Assembly (NCBI GenBank): GCA_963664845.1
Contig: OY761615.1
Span: 5,394,001 to 5,458,000 of the forward strand
Direction of reading: 5' to 3'
Source: CAIYTF01 sp963664845
Lineage (GTDB): Bacteria; Bacteroidota; Ignavibacteria; Ignavibacteriales; Ignavibacteriaceae
Length of the DNA stretch: 64,000 nt
Position 1 is the stretch's first letter. Each line of letters opens with the position of its first letter. The translations under genes and the position numbers were made by a program. Below the pieces are notes generated by a model. That model was not told the DNA's origin, made no database searches, and saw only the letters and a list, made by a program, of their open reading frames with translations. Shown one piece after another: positions 26,892 to 36,886 of this stretch.

Positions 26892-27581
26892 ATGATAAAG
26901 ATCAATAACTTAGTAAAGATATACCTGACAGAAGAAGTCGAATCAACGGTATTGGCGAGTGTGAATCTTGAGATCGGGAAGGGTGAATTTGTTTCGATCA
27001 TGGGGCCATCCGGCTGTGGCAAATCAACACTGTTGAATCTGATTGGTTTGCTCGATAACCCCACTGGCGGTGAATATTATTTTGACGGGCAGGAAGTCTC
27101 AAAGTATTCGGAAAAACAGCGTGCAAGTCTTCGCAAGGAAAATATTGGCTTTGTTTTTCAAAGTTTTAACCTGATAAACGAATTGACTGTTTATGAAAAT
27201 GTTGAACTGCCTTTGCTATATCTTAAAATAACCGGATCAGCCAGGAAGGCAAGAGTGAATGAGATTCTTGAACGTATGAATATAATGCACCGGGCTTCAC
27301 ATTTTCCACAACAACTTTCCGGTGGTCAGCAGCAGCGGGTTGCCGTTGCAAGGGCTATTGTTGGCAGACCACAAATAATACTGGCTGATGAACCCACGGG
27401 GAACCTGGATTCAACACATGGTGATGAAGTAATGGCGATGTTGAACGATCTGAATGAGGGCGGGGCGACCATCATAATGGTGACTCACTCTCCTGCATAT
27501 GCAGAATATGGAAACAGGATCATTCATCTTTTCGACGGACATATTGTAACAGAAAACTACAAAGAAGTCTTTCATGTTTAA
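26892..27581 (+). CDS. MacB/LolD-type ABC transporter ATP-binding protein
   Basis: A 229-residue ATPase. Walker A is GPSGCGKST, the Q-loop lies in GFVFQSFNLI, the signature is LSGGQQQRVAVARAIV, Walker B is ILADEPTGNLD, and the switch His is in MVTHSP. The sequence around Walker A and the NLINELTVYENVELPL segment are typical of the LolD/MacB/FtsE type, which works mechanically with FtsX-like permeases. It presumably powers the two permeases encoded next. It lies 51 bp after the adaptor gene. Confidence 0.96.
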   Translation: MIKINNLVKIYLTEEVESTVLASVNLEIGKGEFVSIMGPSGCGKSTLLNLIGLLDNPTGGEYYFDGQEVSKYSEKQRASLRKENIGFVFQSFNLINELTVYENVELPLLYLKITGSARKARVNEILERMNIMHRASHFPQQLSGGQQQRVAVARAIVGRPQIILADEPTGNLDSTHGDEVMAMLNDLNEGGATIIMVTHSPAYAEYGNRIIHLFDGHIVTENYKEVFHV

Positions 27582-27645
27582 CCTCATTTTTCAAAATAAA
27601 CGGTGGTCAGGGTGGCATTCAATGATCCGGAAAGAAGCCTGAGAT

Positions 27646-30045
27646 ATGAATAGCACGCATGATTCGTTTATAATGGCCGGTTCTTTTTTTAAGATCGGAT
27701 ACCGCAATTTTATCAGACACAAATTGTACTCTTCAATTCTGTTGATTGGCCTGACGTTAGGTATTGCCTGTATCAGCATCATTACCAGGTTCGTTTTTTT
27801 TGAACTTGGATTTGACACTTTTCATGAGCATGCAAAGGACATCTACAGGATAACGGGAAATGAGTGGGTTCCAACTCCGGCTGCGCTTGCCCCGGCTATG
27901 AAGAACTATTTTCCTGAAATACAGCAGGTCACACGGATAGCAAAAATCGATAAGGTGCTGATGCAGCATAACAGGAATGCCTTTTACGAAGAAGGGACCA
28001 TATTCGCAGAACCATCTTTCTTTCAGATATTTTCTTTCCGGTTACTTAAAGGGGAAACGGCCCTGGCATTGGATAAACCAAACATGATCTTTCTCACAAA
28101 GGAGACTGCTCAACGCTATTTTGGAGAAGACGATCCGATTGGAAAACAGATTATTTACAATGACAAGATTAGTCTGCTGGTTGCCGGTATTGTGGAAAAA
28201 GCACCCTCTAACTCCCATATTCAATTTGACGCTATTATTTCCTTAGTAACTTTACGTGACATATCCGGCGCTGATTTTCTCGAAAATACTATGAATACTT
28301 CAGTCTATACTTATTTCCAATTGAGGCAAGGCACAAAACCGGAAGTAATTACCGATAAAACTGACAGTTTTGTGAGGAGCTATCTTGGGGAAAGTCAATA
28401 CGATTTTCTGTGTCACGTCGACAAGAGCTATATTCAGTATAAAGTGCAACCCTTGCTCTCGGTGCACTTGACAAATGATCTGCGTGCTGATATTGGTCAT
28501 AACGGCAGCAAAACCACTGTTATGATTTTTGCTATGCTCGCCTTTTTGATACTGATAATTGCGTGTATCAACTATATCAATTTGGCTGCCGCAAGGGCTT
28601 TAAGCCGGTTGAAAGAAACCGGGATCAGGAAAGTTCTCGGCAGCAGCAGACGCCAGATAATAGGGCAATTCACCGGTGAATCTGTCCTGCTTTCTTGTGT
28701 GTCCCTGCCATTGGCGTTGCTCGTTGTTATGTGTTTCACACCTGCTCTGAAGGATATTTTGAGGAATACGGAATTTCTTGCATTCAACAATTGGGTGTAT
28801 TGGCTGGTTCTCGTCGTTATGACGCTGCTAACCGGAATAGTATCCGGAGTTTATCCGGCTTTGTTTCTTTCGCGAATGAACCCCGTAACAATACTTGCAA
28901 ATTTCCCGAATACTATGCCACGGTTCAGGTTCCGGAATATTCTGATCTCGTTTCAGTTCACCGTTTCTATTATTCTGATCGTTGCAGCAATTGTCATTTC
29001 CTCACAAATGAACTTTGTGCAGCAAAAACACCTGAATTATCCGGGTGATCAGATGATCATCATTCCACTCCGCGACAGTTTGATTAACAGCAAGTATGGG
29101 GTGTTGAAACAGGAGTTGCGCTCAGCAAAAAGTGTAATCTCCTCAACTGCCACGTCTGCAATACCGGGAGAAATCGCTTTTGTCACCAGTTTCAGGTGGG
29201 ATGATCAAAAAATTAATGATAACACAATTGCTTTTCTGATCGTTGATAAAGACTTTTTGACGACTTACGGGATTAAACTCGCTGCCGGCCGGGACTTTTC
29301 AGAAGAATTTCCATCTGATAAACAACAAGGATATATTATTAATGAAGCCGCTCTGGAAAGACTGCGCTATTCCGAAGGGATAGGGAAGCCCTTAACCTGG
29401 ATGGGACGCGATCAGACCGGGAAAATAATTGGTATAGTCAAAAATTTCGCTTTCAAGTCCATACGCAATAAAGTTGAACCTCTGGTCATGTATATAAACG
29501 ATCAACAACTGGCATACCTTTCAGTAAGAATAAATGGCGATAACGTACAAGGCAGTTTGCATGATATTCAGAACATCTGGAAAGAGCTATTTCCGGGGCG
29601 CCCGTTTGAATACTCATTTCTTGATAAAAGATACGATGCGATTTACCGTTCGGATAAAGAAGCCTTATCGCTGATCACAATGCTCTCGGGTATCGCGGTT
29701 TTCATATCCTGTCTCGGGTTGTTCGGATTAGTTTCACTCTCAGCAGAGCAGCGTACAAAGGAAATGGGGATCAGGAAAGTGCTGGGTGCCTCCGTTTCTG
29801 AAATTGTGTTAATGATGACCTATGAGTATTCACGTTGGATATTCATTGCTGTACTAATTGCCTGGCCTCTTGGGTGGTATGTTATGATGCAATGGCTTGA
29901 AAACTTCGCATATCGAATAGAACTGAAATGGTGGATGTTTGCAACTGCAACAGCCATCGCGGTTTTTATTGCTGTTACACTTATTGTCTGGCGGGTAGTG
30001 CGGGTGGCCAAACGAAATCCGGTTGATAGTTTGAGATATGAGTAA
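27646..30045 (+). CDS. MacB-like ABC permease (FtsX/MacB_PCD, duplicated)
   Basis: A 799-residue permease with two repeats. Each repeat has an N-terminal transmembrane helix, a large periplasmic MacB_PCD domain, and an FtsX core ending in motifs like LSRLKETGIRKVLGSSRRQI and QRTKEMGIRKVLGASVSEIV. The RNFIRHKLYSSILLIGLTLG start is typical for Bacteroidetes-type members. These mechanotransmission permeases export peptides, lipids or drugs using ATPase conformational change rather than a central channel. The start at 27646 has a GGAAAG upstream, and an ATG ten codons in (27676) is the alternative. It is followed 27 bp later by a paralogue of the same length. Confidence 0.94.
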   Translation: MNSTHDSFIMAGSFFKIGYRNFIRHKLYSSILLIGLTLGIACISIITRFVFFELGFDTFHEHAKDIYRITGNEWVPTPAALAPAMKNYFPEIQQVTRIAKIDKVLMQHNRNAFYEEGTIFAEPSFFQIFSFRLLKGETALALDKPNMIFLTKETAQRYFGEDDPIGKQIIYNDKISLLVAGIVEKAPSNSHIQFDAIISLVTLRDISGADFLENTMNTSVYTYFQLRQGTKPEVITDKTDSFVRSYLGESQYDFLCHVDKSYIQYKVQPLLSVHLTNDLRADIGHNGSKTTVMIFAMLAFLILIIACINYINLAAARALSRLKETGIRKVLGSSRRQIIGQFTGESVLLSCVSLPLALLVVMCFTPALKDILRNTEFLAFNNWVYWLVLVVMTLLTGIVSGVYPALFLSRMNPVTILANFPNTMPRFRFRNILISFQFTVSIILIVAAIVISSQMNFVQQKHLNYPGDQMIIIPLRDSLINSKYGVLKQELRSAKSVISSTATSAIPGEIAFVTSFRWDDQKINDNTIAFLIVDKDFLTTYGIKLAAGRDFSEEFPSDKQQGYIINEAALERLRYSEGIGKPLTWMGRDQTGKIIGIVKNFAFKSIRNKVEPLVMYINDQQLAYLSVRINGDNVQGSLHDIQNIWKELFPGRPFEYSFLDKRYDAIYRSDKEALSLITMLSGIAVFISCLGLFGLVSLSAEQRTKEMGIRKVLGASVSEIVLMMTYEYSRWIFIAVLIAWPLGWYVMMQWLENFAYRIELKWWMFATATAIAVFIAVTLIVWRVVRVAKRNPVDSLRYE

Positions 30046-30072
30046 AATGCAAATCAAGTATAAGGCGCACAG

Positions 30073-32469
30073 ATGTTAAATAATTATTTTAAAATATTCG
30101 TAAGGAATTTGCTCAAGCACAGGACAGCGTCAATAATTAATGTTGCCGGATTGGGGTTAGCAATTGCGGCATGCGTGTTTATCCTGCTGTTTGTGTTCGA
30201 TGAATTGAAATATGACCGGTTCAATGAGAACCTGGACCGTATTTACAGGTACACAGAACAATCTAAAACCACCGGGGAAAGGGCTTTGATTATCCCAGCC
30301 TGCAACTTTTCGATGATCACGGATAATTTACCTGAATTTGAAAGCGGATTCAGATTGCTCAGGAATATCAAAGAGACTGTAAATATCGGCGAAAATGCAT
30401 TTATTGAAGATATATGGTATGCGGATAATGCGATATTTGAGGTTATGACATTTCCTTTAGTAACAGGAGACCCCAAAACTGTTTTAAAAGAACCGTTCTC
30501 GATTGTGATCTCGGAGACCATGGCCAACAAATATTTTGGAAATATAAACCCTGTTGGAAAAACCATTGGCATAAACAACGAGAATGATTTTAAGATCACC
30601 GGCGTGATGAAGGAAATTCCGGAAAATTCCCATATCCGGCCTTCAATTATTGCCTCAATTGAGACCTTTAATACAACCAATCCGCGCCTTATGCAGGACT
30701 GGCACATTAGCAGTTGTTTTTTCTATTTCCTGGTCAAACCGAATATCTCGCCGGAACAGTTTGAAACGAAGATAAGTGAACGCGTAAAAGAAAAATATGG
30801 AGACGACTGGACAAAAACCGGTAGAGTTGTCCTGCAGCCCTTAAAGGACATCTATTTATATCACTCGGGATCCCCCTGGGACATTTCAAAACATGGTGCA
30901 ATCAGTATCATACGAAGCTTCATTATTATCGCATTGCTTATCCTTTTGATGGCCTCATTTAACTATACGAATATGCTCACTACCTCCATAAAAATCAGAG
31001 AAAAAGAGATAGCAATACGAACAATTTTAGGGGCCGGCCGGACCAGTATTCTGATACAGCTCGTGATTGAGACGGTTTTGTATTTACTTATCTCATTTGG
31101 GTTGGCTGTAATGCTGATTGGATTACTGATGTATGAATTTAACCGGTTGACGGATAAAACAATTTCATTGAAATCGCTGCTCTCGGTGGAAATCATCCTG
31201 TCAGTCATTGGCCTGATCCTGCTCACTGCTGCATTTTCGCTGGTATATCCGGCTTTTTTCACTTTCCGGGGTGATACGATGAGCAAATTGAGAACGAATA
31301 TCAATAGTAAAAACTATAAATTATCGGGATTTTCATTTGGTTTCAGACAAATTGTCACCGGGTTGCAATTCATAATTACAATTGGATTGCTTATCAGCGT
31401 GGTTGTTATCTCGCACCAGTTAAAATATGCAAACAACGCAAGGCTGGGGTTTAACAAAGAACATCTGCTGGTGATAGAAAATCCCTGGGATGACAAGATG
31501 TACAACCGGTTTGAAGACTTTCGCAATAAAATTACACAGTACCCACAAATAGTTTCGGTTTCAGCAAGCGGAAATAATCCCTCCGAGAATATTAACAACT
31601 ATACTTTTATCTACATTAAAGGGAAAAACCCGAATGAAGCAGTAAAGGTGGCCCAAATTGCAATTGATTATGACTTATTTAAAACGTGGCAGGCTAAATT
31701 CCTGCAAGGCAGAGACTTTTCCAGAGAAATAACAAGCGATAGGGCAAAGGCGGTAATAATCAACAATGCTGCCGTAAAAGTGCTTAAATTGTCGCAACCA
31801 ATCAATACTATCGTTAATGGCGTCAATAACGCTGAAAATGACCAAACAATAATAGGTGTTGTTGAAGACATTCACTTCAAATCCTTCAGAGAACCGGTAC
31901 CGCCAATTCTTTTCTATCTTCGGCCATGGAGTTCCGGCAATATTGTTATAAGGTTGACCGGTAATGACATTCCGGAAACAGTAAAGCTTCTTGAAACAGA
32001 GTGGAAGCAAATCATGCCCAAACAATTATTCAAGTATAAATTTATTGATGAGTCTTTTGACCGGCTCTATCGTTCTGAACAAAACACTGAGATACTAATT
32101 CTTGTTTTCAGCGCATTTGCAATGATCATTTCTCTCATGGGTGTGTTCGGGTTATTGTCTCTGATTTCTCAGACAAAGAGGAAAGAAATAGGGGTAAGGA
32201 AAGTTTTGGGTGCGTCTGTACCGGGAATTGTATATATGATCATTAAAGAATATATATATATCGTGATAGGCGCCAATGTAATTGCATGGCCGGTTGCTTA
32301 TTATATAATGACACAATGGCTTCAGGAATATGCTTACCGGATACCGCTGAGTTGGGATTTGTTCGTTTATCCATCATTATTCACCTTGCTTATTGCTCTG
32401 GTTACGATTATTTCACAGGCTACCAGGGCTGCACTTACTAATCCGGTTGATTCTTTGAAATATGAATAA
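30073..32469 (+). CDS. MacB-like ABC permease, second paralogue
   Basis: A 798-residue protein with the same plan as the preceding permease: first helix IINVAGLGLAIAACVFILLF, two MacB_PCD domains, and FtsX cores with IKIREKEIAIRTILGAGRTS and TKRKEIGVRKVLGASVPGIV. The C-terminal YEYA-RI-LSW-F pattern and NPVDSLKYE end are shared with its neighbour (NPVDSLRYE). Tandem permeases of equal length suggest a heterodimer fed by the single ATPase. Sequence divergence between the two is considerable, so the duplication is old or they were recruited separately. Confidence 0.94.
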   Translation: MLNNYFKIFVRNLLKHRTASIINVAGLGLAIAACVFILLFVFDELKYDRFNENLDRIYRYTEQSKTTGERALIIPACNFSMITDNLPEFESGFRLLRNIKETVNIGENAFIEDIWYADNAIFEVMTFPLVTGDPKTVLKEPFSIVISETMANKYFGNINPVGKTIGINNENDFKITGVMKEIPENSHIRPSIIASIETFNTTNPRLMQDWHISSCFFYFLVKPNISPEQFETKISERVKEKYGDDWTKTGRVVLQPLKDIYLYHSGSPWDISKHGAISIIRSFIIIALLILLMASFNYTNMLTTSIKIREKEIAIRTILGAGRTSILIQLVIETVLYLLISFGLAVMLIGLLMYEFNRLTDKTISLKSLLSVEIILSVIGLILLTAAFSLVYPAFFTFRGDTMSKLRTNINSKNYKLSGFSFGFRQIVTGLQFIITIGLLISVVVISHQLKYANNARLGFNKEHLLVIENPWDDKMYNRFEDFRNKITQYPQIVSVSASGNNPSENINNYTFIYIKGKNPNEAVKVAQIAIDYDLFKTWQAKFLQGRDFSREITSDRAKAVIINNAAVKVLKLSQPINTIVNGVNNAENDQTIIGVVEDIHFKSFREPVPPILFYLRPWSSGNIVIRLTGNDIPETVKLLETEWKQIMPKQLFKYKFIDESFDRLYRSEQNTEILILVFSAFAMIISLMGVFGLLSLISQTKRKEIGVRKVLGASVPGIVYMIIKEYIYIVIGANVIAWPVAYYIMTQWLQEYAYRIPLSWDLFVYPSLFTLLIALVTIISQATRAALTNPVDSLKYE

Positions 32470-32524
32470 ACTAATCCGATAGCAGGTTTCTGATTCTTGC
32501 TAATGGTCCCAAAGTAAACCCTAG

Positions 32525-32564
32525 AGGCAGCTTTCAGGTGTATTAAACCGCTAAGCTGCCTTTT
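32525..32564. terminator. Terminator-like hairpin between convergent operons
   Basis: AGGCAGCTT (32525-32533) pairs with AAGCTGCCT (32553-32561), with a 19-nt loop and TTTT at the right end. It lies between the last export gene and the last gene of the pst operon and probably ends the plus-strand transcript, possibly both. Confidence 0.6.
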
Positions 32565-32568
32565 GGAA

Positions 32569-33279
32569 TTATATATCCGCTCCCAATGATTCCACTTCTT
32601 CATCATCGTCATCAAAAAAAAGCTTTTCGTAATTATGACGTATAATGGTGGCTTCCTGAATGAAAATGACATCCTCGGCAATGTTGGTGGCATGGTCTCC
32701 ACCGCGCTCGATTTGTCGCGAAAGAACCAGATAGACCACACCCGGTTCAATGTAGTCAGGCGATTGTTTCATGATGTCTATTAAAATCTTGTGGTTTTCT
32801 TCATTTAGTGAATCAAGAAGCTTATCGGCAAGCAATACCCGTTCAGCAAGCTTTGCATTGTCATTTATATATGCATCAACCGTATTCTTATACATTTCTT
32901 TTGCAACCGTGATCATCGCAGGCAGCTTAGTCTGCTCAAAAATATCCCAGTGTTTATTAATCAACATATAATTTTCAACGATATTAACTGAAATATCTCC
33001 AATCCGCTCAAGATTTGAATTGATGTTGAGTGCTGACATGATCTGTCGCAGATCCATAGCAACGGGCTGATTGAGGGCAACCATTTTTTGACAGTATTTT
33101 TCAATTTTAAGATCATATTTGTCTACAAGTGCATCCCGTTCGATGACAAGACTTGCCCATTCAGGGTTGTGCTCTTCCATGGTACGAAATGAAAGCTGTA
33201 GTTGCTCATCCACCAGACTGCACATTTTAATTACTTTTGTTTTTAGTTTTTCAAGTTGTATATCAAGGTGACGTATCAT
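32569..33279 (-). CDS. phoU: Phosphate transport system regulator PhoU
   Basis: PhoU links the Pst transporter to the PhoR/PhoB-type sensor system and restrains phosphate uptake. The 236-residue protein is helical with the two PhoU repeats, each with an E/DxxxD metal-binding pattern (NSNLERIGDISVNIVENY and IERGGDHATNIAEDVIFI). It is the last gene of the porin-pstSCAB-phoU set, 25 bp after pstB. The acidic C-terminal tail (FFDDDDEEVESLG) is a small addition. Confidence 0.96.
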   Translation of the reverse strand: MIRHLDIQLEKLKTKVIKMCSLVDEQLQLSFRTMEEHNPEWASLVIERDALVDKYDLKIEKYCQKMVALNQPVAMDLRQIMSALNINSNLERIGDISVNIVENYMLINKHWDIFEQTKLPAMITVAKEMYKNTVDAYINDNAKLAERVLLADKLLDSLNEENHKILIDIMKQSPDYIEPGVVYLVLSRQIERGGDHATNIAEDVIFIQEATIIRHNYEKLFFDDDDEEVESLGADI

Positions 33280-33304
33280 TGGTATTCCTTTTTTCTACTC
33301 AGTA

Positions 33305-34066
33305 TCAACCGAATCTTCCGGTGACATAATCTTCGGTTTGTTTGTTGGAGGGTTCAGTGAACATTTTTCTTGTTTTGTCGAATTCGATGAGACGGCCCAT
33401 ATAGAAAAATGCGGTGAAATCACTAACACGGGCTGCCTGCTGCATATTATGAGTAACGATAACGATTGTATAATTCTTTTTTAATTCAAAAATAAGCTCT
33501 TCGATCTTTGCTGTTGAGAGGGGATCCAGAGCACTTGCGGGCTCATCCATAAGCAACACTTCTGGCTCGGTTGCAAGTGCACGAGCTATGCACAAACGCT
33601 GCTGCTGGCCTCCCGAAAGTGACAAACCGCTTTTATTCAGATCGTCTTTAACCTCTTCCCATAATGCAGCCTGTTTTAGCTTATTCTCAACAATCTCCCG
33701 CAATGCATTTTTATCATTGATCCCATATATTCTTGGCCCATAGGCCACGTTTTCGAAAATGGATTTCGGAAAAGGGTTTGACTTCTGAAAGATCATGCCA
33801 ACCCGTTTACGCAACGATACCACATCTGTAGCCTGATCATAAATGTTCAGATCATCAAGAAGAACAGTCCCATCAAGATGTACGTCATCAATAAGGTCAT
33901 TCATCCTGTTGAGTGTGCGGAGAAATGTAGATTTGCCGCACCCGGAAGGGCCGATAAACGCGGTTACCTGATTGCTGAGAATTTCCAGCGAAATATCCAT
34001 AAGCGCTTGTTTTTTCCCGTAGAACAGATTCAGATTATTTACAGAAATTTTAAGTGATTTGCTCAT
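33305..34066 (-). CDS. pstB: Phosphate ABC transporter ATP-binding protein PstB
   Basis: A 253-residue ATPase with Walker A GPSGCGKST, signature LSGGQQQRLCIARALA, Walker B VLLMDEPASALDP, and the PstB-specific segments LRTLNRMNDLI and KSNPFPKSIFENVAYGPRI. It energises phosphate import through PstA/PstC. It lies 5 bp after pstA. Confidence 0.98.
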   Translation of the reverse strand: MSKSLKISVNNLNLFYGKKQALMDISLEILSNQVTAFIGPSGCGKSTFLRTLNRMNDLIDDVHLDGTVLLDDLNIYDQATDVVSLRKRVGMIFQKSNPFPKSIFENVAYGPRIYGINDKNALREIVENKLKQAALWEEVKDDLNKSGLSLSGGQQQRLCIARALATEPEVLLMDEPASALDPLSTAKIEELIFELKKNYTIVIVTHNMQQAARVSDFTAFFYMGRLIEFDKTRKMFTEPSNKQTEDYVTGRFG

Positions 34067-34071
34067 TCAGT

Positions 34072-34977
34072 TTATTGAATCCTTCTTTTTCTCATTTGAT
34101 AGCGAATAATGGTGGCTGTAAAGTTTAATGAAAAGGTTACCATGAGGAGTGCCATTACCGAGGCATATTGAATCCCTTTGGTGGCTTCTACATCGGTTGA
34201 CTGGGTTGACATAATATAAACATGATAACCAAGATTCATGAATTGGTCGGAAAGAGAGTGGGGAAGATGAGGAAGAAAATAAGCAGCTCCGGTGAACAGA
34301 ATGGGGGCCACTTCTCCGGCTCCACGGCTGATGGCCAGAATAGTTCCAGTGAGTATTCCAGTTACTGCATTTGGCAATACAACTTTTCTGATTGTCTGCC
34401 ACTTGGTGGCACCCAAGGCTAAACTTGCTGAGCGCAAGTCCTCTGGTATAGACCGGAGGGATTCTTCCACAGTTACAATCACCACGGGTATAGTCAAAAG
34501 TGCCATGGTCATACTTGCCCAGAGAATATTGGGTTGCCCCCAAACAAGCGTTTGACCAGATGTGAAAACTTTGTCCATGCCGGCACCAACAAATTGTATG
34601 AAAAAACCGAGTCCAAATAACCCAAATACAATTGAGGGGACTCCAGCGAGAGTGTTAACGGCAAAACGGATCATTTTAGTAAAAAACGAGTTTCGTTTTG
34701 CGTACTCACTGAGATAGATGGCAGTAATTACCCCAACCGGGACAGCGGCAACAAGCATGATAAGGACAAGTGCAACAGTTCCTACTATGGCTGGAAAGAT
34801 GCCTCCCTGTGTCATCCCTTCGCGGGGAGCCTGAGTAATAAATTCCCAGGTGAAATTGTGGATACCCCCAATAGTAATTTCAACAAGCATGTAGACAAGA
34901 ACGAAAAGCAGGAATATGGTTGAGAAACCGGAAATCCCGATAATCAGATTGCCAGTGATTTTTTTCCTTATGTCCAT
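34072..34977 (-). CDS. pstA: Phosphate ABC transporter permease PstA
   Basis: A 301-residue inner-membrane permease with six predicted helices. The cytoplasmic coupling loop ASLALGATKWQTIRKVVLPN is the BPD transporter EAA-type motif. NTLAGVPSIVFGLFGLGFFI is typical of PstA. It forms the channel with PstC. It lies 1 bp after the pstC stop, indicating tight coupling. Confidence 0.97.
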   Translation of the reverse strand: MDIRKKITGNLIIGISGFSTIFLLFVLVYMLVEITIGGIHNFTWEFITQAPREGMTQGGIFPAIVGTVALVLIMLVAAVPVGVITAIYLSEYAKRNSFFTKMIRFAVNTLAGVPSIVFGLFGLGFFIQFVGAGMDKVFTSGQTLVWGQPNILWASMTMALLTIPVVIVTVEESLRSIPEDLRSASLALGATKWQTIRKVVLPNAVTGILTGTILAISRGAGEVAPILFTGAAYFLPHLPHSLSDQFMNLGYHVYIMSTQSTDVEATKGIQYASVMALLMVTFSLNFTATIIRYQMRKRRIQ

Positions 34978-34978
34978 T

Positions 34979-36025
34979 TCATCCGCCTTTGAATTTTTTC
35001 AGTAAACGTTGCCGTACATAGAACTCGGCTACTGCATTGAGGCAGAACGTCAAAACAAACAATATTGATCCTAGCAGGAATAGGATGTGATAATGAATAT
35101 CTCCGAATACTACTTCCGCCATCTCTGCACCGATAGTAGCTGACATGGTTCTTACAGAATCAAAAATACTTAATGTATTGAGCGAAGCATTCCCGGTTGC
35201 CATCAGAACTATCATTGTTTCACCGAATGCTCTTCCAAAACCAAGTAAAAGTGCAGCAAATATTCCAGGCGTGGCAGCCGGAAGCAATACATGGATCGCC
35301 GTCTGCCATTTGGTGGCGCCTAAAGCCAGACTTGCCTCGGACATAAATCGGGGAATTGAGTTTAATGCATCTTCAGTGACGGTGAAAATGATGGGCGCGA
35401 CAGCGATGGCCATGGCAAGCCCTCCAACAAAAGCGTTTAGCCTCGAATCACTGCCAAAAACACCTTGGGAAAAGGAGGCAATGGTGGTCAAAGCAAAAAA
35501 ACCAATTACTACCGAGGGGAATCCCGCTAGAAGCTCAATTGCAGGTTTAATTATCTCCCGAAGCCTTTTGGGGGCAAATACTACGGTAAACAGGGATGCC
35601 AGTATTGAAATCGGCGCGGCAGCAACCAAACTTATTAAAGTTACTTTGAGGCTTCCCCATAGGAGTGGAGCTAAACCATACCGGGGATTTGTCGAAACTG
35701 GCTGCCATTCCTTGCCGATGAGACTTTTTAGCGACTGAACCGGATCTTCCTCTGTGACGACGGCTTTATCCGCGTTATTCGATTTTATATCCTCAAGTTT
35801 TCCTGTTACTTCTTCTCCGTAGGATTCCTGAACAAGTGGTGCAGTTTGGGGGGCTTTCGGTGCCGCAGCTTTGAAGAACACCGGGGCTGCTTCCTTAAAA
35901 ACAAAAACAAAGATAAGAATGATCAAGGTGAATGAAATCATGGAGACGATCTTTATGATCGCCTCCACAATTTTGTCATTCCGAATTACTGATTTGGTAT
36001 TTAGTTTCGCTTGTTCTATTGACAT
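34979..36025 (-). CDS. pstC: Phosphate ABC transporter permease PstC
   Basis: A 348-residue permease. The first helix (residues ~20-45) is followed by an unusually long periplasmic segment of ~60 residues rich in Ala, Pro and Lys (KAAAPKAPQTAPLVQ...), not present in compact PstC proteins. The BPD core then follows with ELLAGFPSVVIGFFAL and the coupling loop ASLALGATKWQTAIHVLLP. It pairs with PstA. The extended loop might contact PstS, which is speculation. Confidence 0.96.
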   Translation of the reverse strand: MSIEQAKLNTKSVIRNDKIVEAIIKIVSMISFTLIILIFVFVFKEAAPVFFKAAAPKAPQTAPLVQESYGEEVTGKLEDIKSNNADKAVVTEEDPVQSLKSLIGKEWQPVSTNPRYGLAPLLWGSLKVTLISLVAAAPISILASLFTVVFAPKRLREIIKPAIELLAGFPSVVIGFFALTTIASFSQGVFGSDSRLNAFVGGLAMAIAVAPIIFTVTEDALNSIPRFMSEASLALGATKWQTAIHVLLPAATPGIFAALLLGFGRAFGETMIVLMATGNASLNTLSIFDSVRTMSATIGAEMAEVVFGDIHYHILFLLGSILFVLTFCLNAVAEFYVRQRLLKKFKGG

Positions 36026-36029
36026 ATCG

Positions 36030-36854
36030 TTATTTTACAGGGAAGTAACCCACTTCGCTCACGATCTTCTGGCCTTCTTTTCCAAGGATCCAATCAATGT
36101 ATTCTTTCAAAGCTCCCGTTGGTTTTTCTTTAAGATAAATGTAGAGGTAACGGCTGATAGGATACGTTCCACTCATTATGCTGGCTTTGTTGGGCTCAAT
36201 AGCAGGGGATTTGGCATCAGCTTTAACTTTAAGGGACTTCACGCCTTTGAGATAGGCTGCGCCGCCATACCCGATTCCGTTCTTGTCCTTTTGAACCGCG
36301 CTCACAACAGCAGCAGTTCCAGGGAGTGTTTGCACTGCCGTTGCAAAGTCTTTGTTCGCCAGGACTTCCTCCTTGAAGTAGGCGTATGTGCCTGAGCTGT
36401 TTTCGCGGCCATATGCTGTGATCTTTTGATCTTTCCCACCTACTTCTTTCCAGTTTGTAATTGCACCGGTAAAAATGCCTTTCAGTTGGTCAAGAGAGAT
36501 TTCCTTCAGGGGGTTATTTTTGTGGACATAAATGGTAATACCATCTTTCGCAATTTTTATTTCCACGCCGGGGGTTCCGTATTTGGCTTTCAGTTGTTCC
36601 TTTTCTTTTTCTTTCATTTGGCGGGAAGCATTACAAATGTCAGTCGAGCCATTAATAAGTGCCGCAATTCCGACACCTGAGCCGCCGCCGGTTACCTGAA
36701 TATTTGCATTGCCATGTTTTTGCATATAAACTTCCGCCCATTTTTGAGCCAGAATAACAATCGTATCTGAACCTTTTACCGTGATGGTTGTCTTATCACT
36801 CATGAAGCCAAAGCTTACGAGGCTGACCAGTACTAATATGAGAAAATATTTCAT
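36030..36854 (-). CDS. pstS: Phosphate-binding protein PstS
   Basis: A 274-residue periplasmic binding protein. Signal peptide 1-19 is followed by TITVKGSDTIVILAQKW and the phosphate-binding loops TGGGSGVGIAALINGSTDI and GRENSSGTYAYF. It delivers phosphate to PstC/PstA. No lipobox is seen, so it is probably soluble in the periplasm. It lies 32 bp after the porin gene and just before pstC. Confidence 0.97.
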   Translation of the reverse strand: MKYFLILVLVSLVSFGFMSDKTTITVKGSDTIVILAQKWAEVYMQKHGNANIQVTGGGSGVGIAALINGSTDICNASRQMKEKEKEQLKAKYGTPGVEIKIAKDGITIYVHKNNPLKEISLDQLKGIFTGAITNWKEVGGKDQKITAYGRENSSGTYAYFKEEVLANKDFATAVQTLPGTAAVVSAVQKDKNGIGYGGAAYLKGVKSLKVKADAKSPAIEPNKASIMSGTYPISRYLYIYLKEKPTGALKEYIDWILGKEGQKIVSEVGYFPVK

Positions 36855-36886
36855 TGTGATTTCCTGTGGTATATTGATTGAATGTA

